DNA of 11,895 nucleotides from Bacteroidota bacterium (lineage in GTDB: Bacteria > Bacteroidota > Bacteroidia > Flavobacteriales > Flavobacteriaceae): NCBI GenBank assembly GCA_015767395.1, contig JADWMI010000053.1:1-11895 (forward strand), read 5' to 3'. Of this stretch, positions 1-7,647 are shown in pieces. The translations under genes and the position numbers were made by a program. Positions within the stretch are counted from its first letter, which is position 1. Each line of letters begins with the position of its first letter. The notes under the pieces are model-generated. The model saw only the letters and a list, made by a program, of their open reading frames with translations. It had not been told where the DNA came from and searched no databases.

Positions 1-1344
1 CAATTAGAAGAAAATTGTTTAATCATAACTCCTGGAGATAGGGCGGATATAATTTTAGGTGCTTTACAGGCTAATATTTCTTCAAATTACCCAACAATTG
101 CGGGTATGGTGCTAACAGGAGGAATTCTACCAGAAGAACCAATCATAAAATTGATTGACGGGTTGGCTCAAATTATGCCAATATTAACAGTGAACCAAGG
201 AACTTTTGCCGTAGCCAATAAAATTGGAGCCGTACGTTCTCACATGTATGCAGATAATAAACAAAAAATTGTCACGTCACTAAATACTTTTGAAAAACAT
301 ATTGATATTGATAAGCTGACTGAAAAGCTAATAACCTTTAAAAACAATGGTATTACGCCAAGAATGTTTCAGTATAACTTGGTAAAACGTGCTAGAAATG
401 AGCGTAAACATATTGTGTTGCCAGAAGGGACAGATGATAGAATAATTACTGCTGCAGCAAGGTTGGTTGAAATGGATATTGTTGATTTGACGGTTTTAGG
501 GGATTATGATAAAATTGCAGACAATGTACTTCGTTTAGGATTAAACGTTGATATTGATAAATTTAATATTGTGAATCCAGTAAAATCTGAATATTATAAA
601 GATTTTTCTAATACCTTATTCGAATTAAGAAAGAATAAGGGGATGACTATTGATGTGGCTGAAGATTTAATGGGAGATGTTTCTTATTTTGGAACTATGA
701 TGGTTCACAAAGGCTTGGCTGATGGAATGGTTTCTGGAGCAGCACATACCACACAACATACTATTTTACCAGCATTACAATTTGTAAAAACAAAACCAGG
801 AGTATCAGTGGTTTCTTCTATTTTCTTTATGTGTTTAGAAGATCGTGTATCTGTTTTTGGTGATTGCGCTATCAATCCAAATCCAAATTCAGAACAATTA
901 GCCGAAATAGCTATTTCTTCGGCCGATTCAAGTATGAATTTTGGAATTGATCCAAAAATTGCGATGCTTTCTTATTCTTCTGGAGCCTCTGGTAAAGGAG
1001 CCGATGTTGATATTGTTAGAAGAGCAACAGAAATAATTAAAGAAAAAAGACCTGATTTAAAAGTAGAAGGACCAATACAATATGATGCTGCTGTTGATGC
1101 AAAAATTGGTAAAAGTAAATTACCAGATTCAGAAGTTGCAGGACAAGCGAATATATTAATTTTTCCAGATTTAAATACAGGTAATAATACTTATAAAGCA
1201 GTTCAAAGAGAAACTGGAGCTTTGGCAATAGGACCAATGCTTCAAGGTTTAAATAAACCCGTAAACGATTTAAGTAGAGGTTGTACGATAGACGACATTT
1301 TTAATACTGTAATATTAACAGCCATACAAGCACAAGGAGAATAA
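1..1344 (+). CDS. pta: Phosphate acetyltransferase, C-terminal 447 residues (5' end outside window)
   Basis: Cytoplasmic phosphotransacetylase interconverts acetyl-CoA plus phosphate with acetyl phosphate plus CoA. The reading frame is open from base 1, so the ATG at 106 is an internal Met and not the start; roughly the first third of a long (about 700-residue) Pta is missing. The visible part begins inside the DRTGG-type regulatory domain (visible residues 1 to about 85, with PGDRADIILGAL and MVLTGG). The catalytic PTA_PTB domain follows, from KHIVLPEGTDDR (about residue 136) to the TAA stop. Family signatures are ADGMVSGAAHTT, FGDCAINPNPN, SYSSGASGKGAD, KLPDSEVAG, IFPDLNTGN and the substrate-site motif KPVNDLSRG (about visible residues 419-427). 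The DRTGG plus PTA_PTB layout matches the long E. coli-type enzyme rather than the short archaeal or Bacillus form. ackA follows after 88 bp on the same strand with no terminator between, so a pta-ackA operon is likely. Confidence 0.97.
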   Translation, partial: QLEENCLIITPGDRADIILGALQANISSNYPTIAGMVLTGGILPEEPIIKLIDGLAQIMPILTVNQGTFAVANKIGAVRSHMYADNKQKIVTSLNTFEKHIDIDKLTEKLITFKNNGITPRMFQYNLVKRARNERKHIVLPEGTDDRIITAAARLVEMDIVDLTVLGDYDKIADNVLRLGLNVDIDKFNIVNPVKSEYYKDFSNTLFELRKNKGMTIDVAEDLMGDVSYFGTMMVHKGLADGMVSGAAHTTQHTILPALQFVKTKPGVSVVSSIFFMCLEDRVSVFGDCAINPNPNSEQLAEIAISSADSSMNFGIDPKIAMLSYSSGASGKGADVDIVRRATEIIKEKRPDLKVEGPIQYDAAVDAKIGKSKLPDSEVAGQANILIFPDLNTGNNTYKAVQRETGALAIGPMLQGLNKPVNDLSRGCTIDDIFNTVILTAIQAQGE

Positions 1345-1345
1345 T

Positions 1346-1359
1346 GACCCGATCGGGGC
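1346..1359. repeat. GC-rich palindrome in the pta-ackA spacer
   Basis: The core CCCGATCGGG (1348-1357) is a perfect 10-bp palindrome, flanked by GA and GC. It begins one base after the pta stop codon and stands out in an otherwise AT-rich spacer. With no room for a loop it would not fold into a good RNA hairpin, and no T-tract follows, so it is not a terminator. It could be a short dispersed genomic repeat, a protein-binding site or chance. Function unknown. Confidence 0.5.
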
Positions 1360-1388
1360 AAAATTTTAATAGTAAAAAAATATATAAT

Positions 1389-1411
1389 AGCGAACAGCAT
1401 ATGTTGCCGCT
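1389..1411 (+). repeat. Imperfect inverted repeat upstream of ackA
   Basis: AGCG at 1389-1392 pairs with CGCT at 1408-1411. Inside, CA and TG flank the self-complementary CATATG (1399?-1403 region, centred near 1400), with one G-T wobble and an asymmetric AA/C internal loop. In mRNA this could fold into a small hairpin 21 bases before the ackA ATG. It lacks a T-tract, so termination is unlikely; a role in translation or processing of ackA is possible but is only inference. Confidence 0.35.
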
Positions 1412-1432
1412 GAAAAAATAAAGTTTTAACAT

Positions 1433-2623
1433 ATGAAAATATTAGTTATCAATTCAGGAAGTTCATCAATTAAATATCAATTGTTTAATATGCCTTCTCA
1501 AGAAGTTATTTGTTCTGGTATAGTGGAACGAATTGGCTTAAAAAACCCAAAAATTAAATACAAATCTAAAGATACTACTATAGAAAGAGTTTGTAGAATT
1601 TCAGACCATAAAGTTGGATTAGAAAAAGTAGTTAAATTTTTATTAGATGATGAAGTAGGCGTTATCAAATCGACTTCTGAAATACAAGCAGTTGGTCATA
1701 GAGTTGTGCACGGTGGAAGTACTTTCTCAAATACTGTTGTTGTAAATGATAAAGTAAAAGATAAAATTAAAGAGTTGTTTTCTTTAGCACCGCAACACAA
1801 TCCTGCTAATTATGAAGGAATTGTGGTTGCAGAAACTATTTTTCCTGAAGCAAAGCAAATTGCCGTTTTTGATACTGCTTTTCATCAAACAATGCCAATT
1901 GAAGCATATAAATATGCCATTCCAAATGAGTTTTTAGAAGAAAAAAACATTCGTAGATATGGCTTTCACGGTACTAGCCATAAATATGTTTCAGAACAAG
2001 CTAGAATTTACTTAGGAGAAGAGAATAGCAAAAAAATAATCACGATACATATTGGTGGCGGTTGCAGTATGACTGCTATTAAAGATGGTAAGAGTATCAA
2101 TACGTCCTTAGGGTTTGGACCTGTTTCAGGTTTAATTATGGGTAGTAGAAGTGGAGATATTGACCAATCAATTATTTTTCATTTGGTAAATAACTTGGGT
2201 TATGAATTAAATGAAGTGAATAAAATGCTACAAGCTGAAAGTGGGATGGTGGGGTTAACTGATGGTTTATCCGATTATAGAGATATTGAAGCTGAAGCTG
2301 ATAAAGGAGATGAGAAATGTCAGTTGGCTTTAAAAATGAGTGCTTACCGAATTAAACAATATTTAGGGAATTATATTGCTATTTTAAATGGTGTAGATGC
2401 GATTGTATTTACAGCGGGCGTAGGAGAAAATTCAATTGTTTTACGCAAGTTGGTTTGTGAAGATTTAGATTTCTTCGGAATTGAAATTGATGTAGAAAAA
2501 AATGATGTTAAAGCACGCGAACTTGTTGAAATTCAAAGTGAAAAGTCAAAAGTAAAATTATTAATTATTCCTACCGATGAGGAAGTAGAAATAGCGAAGC
2601 AATCTTACGAATTAATAGGATAA
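1433..2623 (+). CDS. ackA: Acetate kinase
   Basis: Converts acetyl phosphate plus ADP to acetate plus ATP in the cytoplasm, completing the Pta-AckA pathway; the reverse direction activates acetate. The 396 residues match the usual length of about 400. The ASKHA fold signatures are complete: N-terminal phosphate loop ILVINSGSSSIK with Asn7; VGHRVVHGG with Arg90; PQHNPANYEG with His122; AVFDTAFH with catalytic Asp147; YGFHGTSHKYVS with His179; GSRSGDID with Arg239; FTAGVGENS near 327-334; and the C-terminal TDEE glutamate, Glu383. These correspond to the active-site residues described for Methanosarcina AckA. One local variant is GFGPVSG before GSRSGDID, where E. coli has a GLTPLEG-type segment; it is probably lineage-specific. 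The ATG start gives the family-standard N-terminus, and no Shine-Dalgarno sequence is visible. It lies 88 bp after pta and ends before a strong hairpin terminator. Confidence 0.98.
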   Translation: MKILVINSGSSSIKYQLFNMPSQEVICSGIVERIGLKNPKIKYKSKDTTIERVCRISDHKVGLEKVVKFLLDDEVGVIKSTSEIQAVGHRVVHGGSTFSNTVVVNDKVKDKIKELFSLAPQHNPANYEGIVVAETIFPEAKQIAVFDTAFHQTMPIEAYKYAIPNEFLEEKNIRRYGFHGTSHKYVSEQARIYLGEENSKKIITIHIGGGCSMTAIKDGKSINTSLGFGPVSGLIMGSRSGDIDQSIIFHLVNNLGYELNEVNKMLQAESGMVGLTDGLSDYRDIEAEADKGDEKCQLALKMSAYRIKQYLGNYIAILNGVDAIVFTAGVGENSIVLRKLVCEDLDFFGIEIDVEKNDVKARELVEIQSEKSKVKLLIIPTDEEVEIAKQSYELIG

Positions 2624-2647
2624 CTATTTTGTATAAAATATGAATGT

Positions 2648-2680
2648 AAAAACGCTAAAATTAATTTTAGCGTTTTTTTT
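2648..2680 (+). terminator. Rho-independent terminator of pta-ackA
   Basis: A near-perfect inverted repeat has arms AAAAACGCTAAAA (2648-2660) and TTTTAGCGTTTTT (2665-2677) around a four-base TTAA centre, and it continues into a run of eight T (2673-2680). It lies 25 bp after the ackA stop. The stem is mostly A-T with a CGC core. The A-run on the left arm means it may also work on the minus strand, but no minus-strand gene ends here. Confidence 0.88.
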
Positions 2681-2738
2681 GTGTGAAAAGCGTGTCTTTT
2701 AAGTATCGAAAGAAAGACCAAAAATCAAAAATTAACGA

Positions 2739-2746
2739 TAAATTTG
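2739..2746 (+). promoter_or_regulatory. Bacteroidota -7 promoter element for the S9 peptidase gene
   Basis: TAAATTTG is an exact match to the Bacteroidota -7 consensus TAnnTTTG, 31 bases before the ATG at 2778 and downstream of the ackA terminator. No TTTG -33 box is visible at the expected spacing, so strength is uncertain. It implies a leader of about 25 bases. Confidence 0.6.
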
Positions 2747-2777
2747 TATTCTATATTAATATGTAATCAAATCAATT

Positions 2778-4676
2778 ATGTACAAGCAATTATTTAAATT
2801 TTTAATACTATTTATTTCCGTGGCAGTATCAGCACAAAATGTTATGACACCAGAAGTATTGGTGCAGTTAGGTAAAGTATCTGGTAATGGAATTACCAAA
2901 GATGGAAATAATGTTATTTTTTCGGTTTCCAAATATTCCTTAGCATTAAATAAAAAGGAAAGTAAAACCTTTATTGTTCCTATTGAAGGAGGAGCGGTCA
3001 AAGAAATAAAAGACTTTAAACAGTTATTAATAGACAATTCAATTTCGCCTGATGGAAAATATTCCTTTTATGCTGAAGATGTAAAAATGCAAAAAGTAAC
3101 TGGAAAAGATTTTTACAATGATGTTGAAGGTTCAGATGTGAAAATTTATGATGCCTTAAATTATCGCCATTGGGATACATGGGAAGATGGTTCATTTAGC
3201 CATGTATTTTATAAATCCGCTTCAAATAAAAATTTCAAACCTATAGATATTTTAGCTGATGAACCTTTTTATTGTCCACAAAAACCTTTTGGAGGGTCAG
3301 AAGATTATGTATGGAGTCCAGATAGTAAAAGTATTTTGTATGTTACAAAAAAGTTAAGCGGAACTGCTTATGCTTTAAGTACAAATACAGGTATTTATCA
3401 ATACAATTTGGCTACCAAAGAAACTGCCAATTTAACCGCATATAATAAAGGGTACGATACCAATCCTGCTTTTTCTTCAAAAGGGCAATTGGCATTTTTA
3501 CAAATGAAGCGTGATGGATATGAAGCTGATAAAAATGATGTAATTGTTGAAATAGCTGGTGAACATGTTAATTTAACGGAGCATTGGGACGGAACCGTAA
3601 ATAGTTTTAGTTGGGATAATAAAGGCGATAAAATATATTTTGTAGCACCAGTTGATGGAACCGTTCAATTGTTCGAAATTGAAGTTTCTTCAAAAACCAA
3701 AGAGCCAAAACAAATTACGGAAGGTCAGTTTGATGTAAGTGGAATCGTTGGGCATTCTAAAAATAACATGGTTGTTAGTAGAAGAGATATGAACCATGCT
3801 TCTGAGTTGTACACTGTGAATCTTAAAAATGGTGATATGAAGCAGTTGACGAAAGTTAACAACGCTGTTTATGATAATTTAGACCTTGGAAAAGTTGAAA
3901 AACGAATGGTTACTACAACTGATGGAAAAGAAATGTTATCATGGGTTGTTTATCCTCCAAATTTTGATGCTTCAAAAAAATACCCAACACTTTTATATTG
4001 TCAAGGTGGTCCACAAGGTGCTTTGAGTCAGTTTTATTCATTTAGATGGAATTTTCAAATTATGGCTGCTAATGGTTATATTATTATTGCACCAAATAGA
4101 AGAGGAATGCCTGGTCATGGTGTCGCATGGAATGAGCAAATTAGTAAAGATTATGGTGGGCAAAATATAGCAGATTATTTGGCTGCAATTGATGATATTT
4201 CAAAAGAGAACTATGTTGATACAGAAAGATTAGGTGCTATTGGTGCGAGTTATGGTGGTTTTTCAGTGTTTTATTTGGCAGCAGTTCATAACAACAGGTT
4301 TAAATCTTTTATTGCTCATGATGGTATGTTTAATTTGAGAAGCATGTACGGAACTACTGAAGAATTATTTTTTGTGAATTGGGATTTAGGAGGTCCATAT
4401 TGGGATACTTCAAATGCAGCTGCTCAAAAAACATTTGAGGAATTTAATCCAGCTAACAAAGTTTCACAATGGAATACACCAATTTTGATTATTCAAGGAG
4501 GTAAAGATTATAGAGTGCCAATTGGACAAGGGTTAGAAGCCTTCCAGGCAGCTCAGTTACAAGGCGTAAAAAGTAGATTGATGTATTTTCCAGAAGAGAA
4601 TCACTGGGTGTTAAATCCGAAAAACAGTATTGTTTGGCAACGTGAATTTTTTAAATGGTTAAAAGAAACCTTATAA
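2778..4676 (+). CDS. Secreted S9 family serine peptidase (prolyl oligopeptidase / DPP5-like)
   Basis: A 632-residue exported serine peptidase, probably periplasmic, cleaving oligopeptides or dipeptides from N-termini. Residues 1 to about 19 form a signal peptide: MYKQ, a hydrophobic stretch LFKFLILFISVAV, then a VSA cleavage site before Gln20. Residues about 35-370 are beta-propeller-like, with repeated SPDGK/SPDSK-type strands (SISPDGKYSF, VWSPDSKSILYV, FSWDNKGDKIYFV). The alpha/beta hydrolase domain runs from about 385 to the end: the oxyanion region YCQGGPQG, nucleophile motif GASYGG with Ser491, Asp577 in GGKDYRVP and His609 in ENHW. The triad is intact, so activity is expected. This layout resembles S9C/DPP5 enzymes of Bacteroidota such as that of Porphyromonas gingivalis, though about 50 residues shorter than that protein as I recall it. 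The precise specificity cannot be read from sequence. The gene has its own -7 promoter element and stops just before a bidirectional terminator. Confidence 0.93.
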   Translation: MYKQLFKFLILFISVAVSAQNVMTPEVLVQLGKVSGNGITKDGNNVIFSVSKYSLALNKKESKTFIVPIEGGAVKEIKDFKQLLIDNSISPDGKYSFYAEDVKMQKVTGKDFYNDVEGSDVKIYDALNYRHWDTWEDGSFSHVFYKSASNKNFKPIDILADEPFYCPQKPFGGSEDYVWSPDSKSILYVTKKLSGTAYALSTNTGIYQYNLATKETANLTAYNKGYDTNPAFSSKGQLAFLQMKRDGYEADKNDVIVEIAGEHVNLTEHWDGTVNSFSWDNKGDKIYFVAPVDGTVQLFEIEVSSKTKEPKQITEGQFDVSGIVGHSKNNMVVSRRDMNHASELYTVNLKNGDMKQLTKVNNAVYDNLDLGKVEKRMVTTTDGKEMLSWVVYPPNFDASKKYPTLLYCQGGPQGALSQFYSFRWNFQIMAANGYIIIAPNRRGMPGHGVAWNEQISKDYGGQNIADYLAAIDDISKENYVDTERLGAIGASYGGFSVFYLAAVHNNRFKSFIAHDGMFNLRSMYGTTEELFFVNWDLGGPYWDTSNAAAQKTFEEFNPANKVSQWNTPILIIQGGKDYRVPIGQGLEAFQAAQLQGVKSRLMYFPEENHWVLNPKNSIVWQREFFKWLKETL

Positions 4677-4677
4677 T

Positions 4678-4714
4678 AAAAAAGCCCTTATGAAATTTTC
4701 ATAAGGGCTTTTTT
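4678..4714. terminator. Bidirectional terminator between convergent genes
   Basis: A-run, then the perfect stem GCCCTTATGAA (4684-4694) / TTCATAAGGGC (4698-4708) with a three-base loop, then a T-run to 4714. A-tracts on the left and T-tracts on the right make it a functional intrinsic terminator on both strands. It begins 2 bp after the S9 peptidase stop (+) and lies 17 bp beyond the stop of the minus-strand GT35 gene, so it serves both convergent transcripts. Confidence 0.93.
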
Positions 4715-4730
4715 AAAGGATTGAATTGGA

Positions 4731-6371
4731 CTAATACAATTCTTTGTAATATTGATCAGCCATTCTATGACTTGAAAATTCAGGCAGTACATCGTCAATA
4801 CCATTCCAAACTATTTCTTGCCATTTTTTTGGAGCATCGTAATAAGTAGGTAATACTTCGTTTTCTAAAATATCGAATAAATTGGCACAATCTTTTTCAT
4901 CTTGTTCCCAAACAGGTGATTTATAATCTAGTTCAGGTAATACAAAACAGTTTTCACCGTTTTTCTGAAATTCAGGAATCCATCCATCATTTATTGATAC
5001 ATTAACAGAACCATTCATAGCTGCAGTCATACCACTTGTTCCAGAAGCTTCACGGGTGATTCTTGGTGTATTTAACCAAACATCAGATCCACATTTTAAT
5101 TTTTTAGATAAATCCATTTCATAACCGATTAAAACCGCTAAGTTTTTCGATTTTTTTGAAAAATTGATCAAATGGTTGAATGTTTCAATTGCATGATAAT
5201 CTTTTGGATATGGTTTTCCAGCCCATATAATTTGGATAGGATATTTGGAGTTTGAAATTAATTTTTCGAAACGTTCTAAATCATATAACAACATGTCTGC
5301 TCTTTTATAACCAGCAAAACGTCTCGCCCAAACAACTGTCAATACATTTGGGTCAAAAATTTTCTTAGTTTGGTTTAAAACCACATCAAACAGCTCACTT
5401 TTAAGCGCAGATTTTCTTGCCATATAAGCTTTTACATTTTTCTTTTTCCAAGCCTTTTTAATATCGTTGTCTTGCCAAAAAGTTTGATTTTGCGCATTTG
5501 TAATAGGAATAATTTCAGAGACACCATCAAAATCTTTCCACATGTCATTTGAAACTACAGCATGAAGTTTAGATACAGCATTTGATTTATTTGCCATACG
5601 CAATGCAGAAACGGTATAATTAATCATTCCATCATTTACCATTTCTTTTCTTAATTCTTCTTCTGAAAGTGTTCTTCCAAAGAAACCACAACGATTTAAA
5701 TGACGACCATCTCTTTCTTCATTTCCAGCTTTCTCAGGTGTATGTGTGGTAAATGCCATTTGTTGTTTGGTAACCCCTTGGTCACGTAAATAATAAAACG
5801 CAGGTAAAGCGTGCCCTTCATTTAAATGGTATCTATCTGCGCCGCCTAATGCTTCAACAACTTTTGCGCCACCAACACCTAATATAATGCTTTGTGATAC
5901 ACGTGTTAATTCATTAGAATCGTATAAATGATTGGTGATAGTTCTTGATAAATGATCGTTGCCTTCAACATCTGTACTTAATAAATACATTGGTACACAA
6001 CCAAATATTTCAGGTTTTAAAACATAAGCACGCACTTTTACACCTGGATTGTCATGTAAAGGAACTTCAACTTCAATTCCTGTATCTTCCAAGAAGTTAT
6101 ATGTTTTTTCAACAAAATCAGTTCGTAAAGTTTGATCTTCATTTCTGGCTTGGTCATAATATCCATATTTCCAAAGCATCCCAATTCCAATCATGTTTTG
6201 TTTAAGTTCAAATGCTGAACGCATATGAGACCCGGCTAAAAAACCAAGACCTCCTGAATAAATTTTTAGGGCTTGATGTATTCCAAATTCCATGCTGAAG
6301 TAAGCTGTTTTTTTATCGTATTCTTTGGCTATTTTATAAGGGTGATGCCATTTGTTATATTCGCTTATCAT
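4731..6371 (-). CDS. Alpha-glucan phosphorylase family (GT35, GlgP-like) protein lacking the PLP lysine
   Basis: A 546-residue homologue of the short alpha-glucan phosphorylase family (TIGR02094-type). Active phosphorylases release glucose-1-phosphate from glycogen or maltodextrin using PLP. Family motifs in order: AYFSMEFG (23-30), YSGGLGFLAGSH (38-49), GMLWKYGYYDQ (64-74), HLNEGHALPAF (182-192), FTTHTPEKAG (207-216), WARRFAGYKRA (348-358, with Arg351 and Lys356 matching the phosphate-site Arg and Lys of classical phosphorylases) and EASGTSGMTAAMNG (441-454). In the last motif the lysine that forms the PLP Schiff base (GNMK or SGMK in relatives) is Thr449, codon ACT, with no other Lys nearby. 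The protein is also shorter than 700-850-residue bacterial homologues, and I see no N-terminal DUF3417-like extension. The frame is intact and the fold motifs well kept, so this is not decay; it may be a GT35 protein with altered chemistry. The ATG at 6371 is the only sensible start (in-frame TAA 39 bases upstream). It lies 115 bp downstream of the dihydrouridine synthase gene on the same strand. Confidence 0.88.
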   Translation of the reverse strand: MISEYNKWHHPYKIAKEYDKKTAYFSMEFGIHQALKIYSGGLGFLAGSHMRSAFELKQNMIGIGMLWKYGYYDQARNEDQTLRTDFVEKTYNFLEDTGIEVEVPLHDNPGVKVRAYVLKPEIFGCVPMYLLSTDVEGNDHLSRTITNHLYDSNELTRVSQSIILGVGGAKVVEALGGADRYHLNEGHALPAFYYLRDQGVTKQQMAFTTHTPEKAGNEERDGRHLNRCGFFGRTLSEEELRKEMVNDGMINYTVSALRMANKSNAVSKLHAVVSNDMWKDFDGVSEIIPITNAQNQTFWQDNDIKKAWKKKNVKAYMARKSALKSELFDVVLNQTKKIFDPNVLTVVWARRFAGYKRADMLLYDLERFEKLISNSKYPIQIIWAGKPYPKDYHAIETFNHLINFSKKSKNLAVLIGYEMDLSKKLKCGSDVWLNTPRITREASGTSGMTAAMNGSVNVSINDGWIPEFQKNGENCFVLPELDYKSPVWEQDEKDCANLFDILENEVLPTYYDAPKKWQEIVWNGIDDVLPEFSSHRMADQYYKELY

Positions 6372-6396
6372 TTTATCAAATTGTTTTAAAAATAGA

Positions 6397-6443
6397 GTGC
6401 TAAAATAACCTATTTAAAGAGATATTTTCTGTGCTATTTTAAC
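6397..6443. repeat. Pair of similar 13-bp boxes upstream of the GT35 gene
   Basis: GTGCTAAAATAAC (6397-6409) and GTGCTATTTTAAC (6431-6443) agree at 10 of 13 positions. They lie 34 bp apart start to start, about three helical turns, 26-72 bp before the ATG of the minus-strand GT35 gene. This is the spacing expected of paired operator sites, but the boxes are AT-rich and could be chance. No clear TAnnTTTG element was found for this gene. Confidence 0.25.
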
Positions 6444-6486
6444 AATATTGAGCATTTATTTTAGGTGATTTGTCGAGTTTTGCACA

Positions 6487-7455
6487 TTATCTTAAATGAA
6501 GTAAATGGATGCTCTCATTTGAAAAAATTTCAGCGATGGCCAAATCATAAGCTTTGACACTTTTTGCCTTTTTTATTTTTTTGAATGTTTTGTGAGGGTT
6601 GGAAAATTTAGTCGAAAAATACTCCCAAAAACTTGTCATTTTTAATAATAAATGATGCTGCCCAGAAAGAGCTTCAGCATATGCACTATAAATTTCAGAA
6701 TGAAAATTTCTAAAAATTTCAATTTTATTTGATGGATATGATTCCGAATTACTTTTAATCATACTTGGTAAAAAAGGATCAGCGATTAAGCCTCTTCCAA
6801 TCATCCAATGGTCAATTGTTGGAAATCGTTGTTGCATTTCATTAAATTTAGCAACAGAAGTAATATCTCCATTATAATATAATTTATGGTTGGTATTTTC
6901 CAAGCAGCGTTGAAAAGCATCTAAATCTACACCGCCTTTATATAGTTGTTTACCAATACGTGCGTGGATGGCTATATTTTTTAATGGGAATTTTTCTAAA
7001 ATAGGTAACACATTTAATATTTCAGTATTGTTTTCATACCCCATTCGCATTTTCATTGACACAATAATATCTGATTTCTCATAAACTTCATGAAGAATAC
7101 TTTCAATTTTTGCAAAATCACAAATAAGCCCTGAGCCCATCCCGCGTTTTGTAACCATTGGATAAGGACAACCTAAATTCCAGTTTAATTCTTTATACCC
7201 CAATTGTTTTACATAATTGGCTACAAATAAAAACTCATTGGCATCATTTGTAATTATTTGAGGTATCACTTCCAAATCTTGATTGTTTTCAGGAAGCAAG
7301 TCACGTTCATAAGCTTTTTTTATCTCTAACTTTCCATTTAATTTAATGTATGGGGCATAAAAAGTATCAATGCCTCCAAAGTGTTTATTAAAAGCATTTC
7401 GAAATTTAAAATCTGTAAATCCTTGTAAAGGGGAAGATAATAATGTATGATTCAT
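6487..7455 (-). CDS. tRNA-dihydrouridine synthase family protein (Dus, COG0042)
   Basis: Flavin-dependent enzyme that reduces uridine to dihydrouridine in tRNA, in the cytoplasm; 322 residues from the chosen start, normal for the family. A TIM-barrel Dus domain fills about residues 5-230: SSPLQGFTDFKFR (FMN-binding N-terminus), NWNLGCPYP with catalytic Cys96, SMKMRMG with Lys135, IHARIGKQLYKGG with His164, YYNGDI (194-198) and the phosphate-binding GRG (220-222). The rest is the helical tRNA-binding domain. The subfamily (A, B or C) cannot be assigned securely, hence no gene symbol. The longest ORF would begin at a TTG at 7476, but that TTG is part of the -7 promoter element TATCTTTG, so the start must lie downstream; the ATG at 7455 gives the natural N-terminus MNHTLLSSP. 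The GT35 gene follows 115 bp downstream on the same strand and could be read from this promoter. Confidence 0.93.
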   Translation of the reverse strand: MNHTLLSSPLQGFTDFKFRNAFNKHFGGIDTFYAPYIKLNGKLEIKKAYERDLLPENNQDLEVIPQIITNDANEFLFVANYVKQLGYKELNWNLGCPYPMVTKRGMGSGLICDFAKIESILHEVYEKSDIIVSMKMRMGYENNTEILNVLPILEKFPLKNIAIHARIGKQLYKGGVDLDAFQRCLENTNHKLYYNGDITSVAKFNEMQQRFPTIDHWMIGRGLIADPFLPSMIKSNSESYPSNKIEIFRNFHSEIYSAYAEALSGQHHLLLKMTSFWEYFSTKFSNPHKTFKKIKKAKSVKAYDLAIAEIFSNESIHLLHLR

Positions 7456-7473
7456 GTTATTTATATAATTGCG

Positions 7474-7481
7474 CAAAGATA
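7474..7481 (-). promoter_or_regulatory. Bacteroidota -7 promoter element for the Dus gene
   Basis: On the minus strand this reads TATCTTTG, an exact TAnnTTTG match, 18 bases before the ATG at 7455. No TTTG -33 box is visible at the usual distance. It decides the start codon: transcripts from it cannot include the upstream TTG at 7476. Confidence 0.65.
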
Positions 7482-7571
7482 CACTACTTTAAATGGAATT
7501 GTTATTCCTAGTTTTTAATGAAAAATAGGAGCGTTTTGGGCTATTTTTAAAAATGAATAAAAACTTTAAGT

Positions 7572-7602
7572 TTTGTAAGTCATAAAACATTCTTTACATT
7601 TA
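7572..7602 (+). promoter_or_regulatory. Two-part Bacteroidota promoter for the small lysine-rich ORF
   Basis: TTTG at 7572-7575, 19 bases, then TACATTTA at 7595-7602. This follows the TTTG-N19-TAnnTTTG consensus except for the last base (A instead of G). It lies 45 bp before the ATG at 7648 and is the only site in the window with both the -33 and -7 boxes at the expected spacing. Confidence 0.55.
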
Positions 7603-7647
7603 CTTTTATATTGAAAGAGATAATAATTAATTTAAAAATATAACATT

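Noticed and set aside
106..1344. Pta beginning at ATG 106 as a complete 412-residue protein
   Set aside because: The frame is open and Pta-like (DRTGG-domain residues) from base 1, so the ATG is internal and the gene is cut by the window edge.
2756..3037. Minus-strand ORF of 93 residues over the S9 peptidase start
   Set aside because: Antisense shadow of a clearly coding signal-peptide region; no domain, no promoter.
5945..6205. Plus-strand ORF of 86 residues inside the GT35 gene
   Set aside because: Antisense shadow of a conserved gene; composition not protein-like.
4731..6371. GT35 gene as a pseudogene because it is short and lacks the PLP lysine
   Set aside because: The frame is intact over 546 residues with all other motifs kept and a proper start and terminator; loss of function is not the same as decay.
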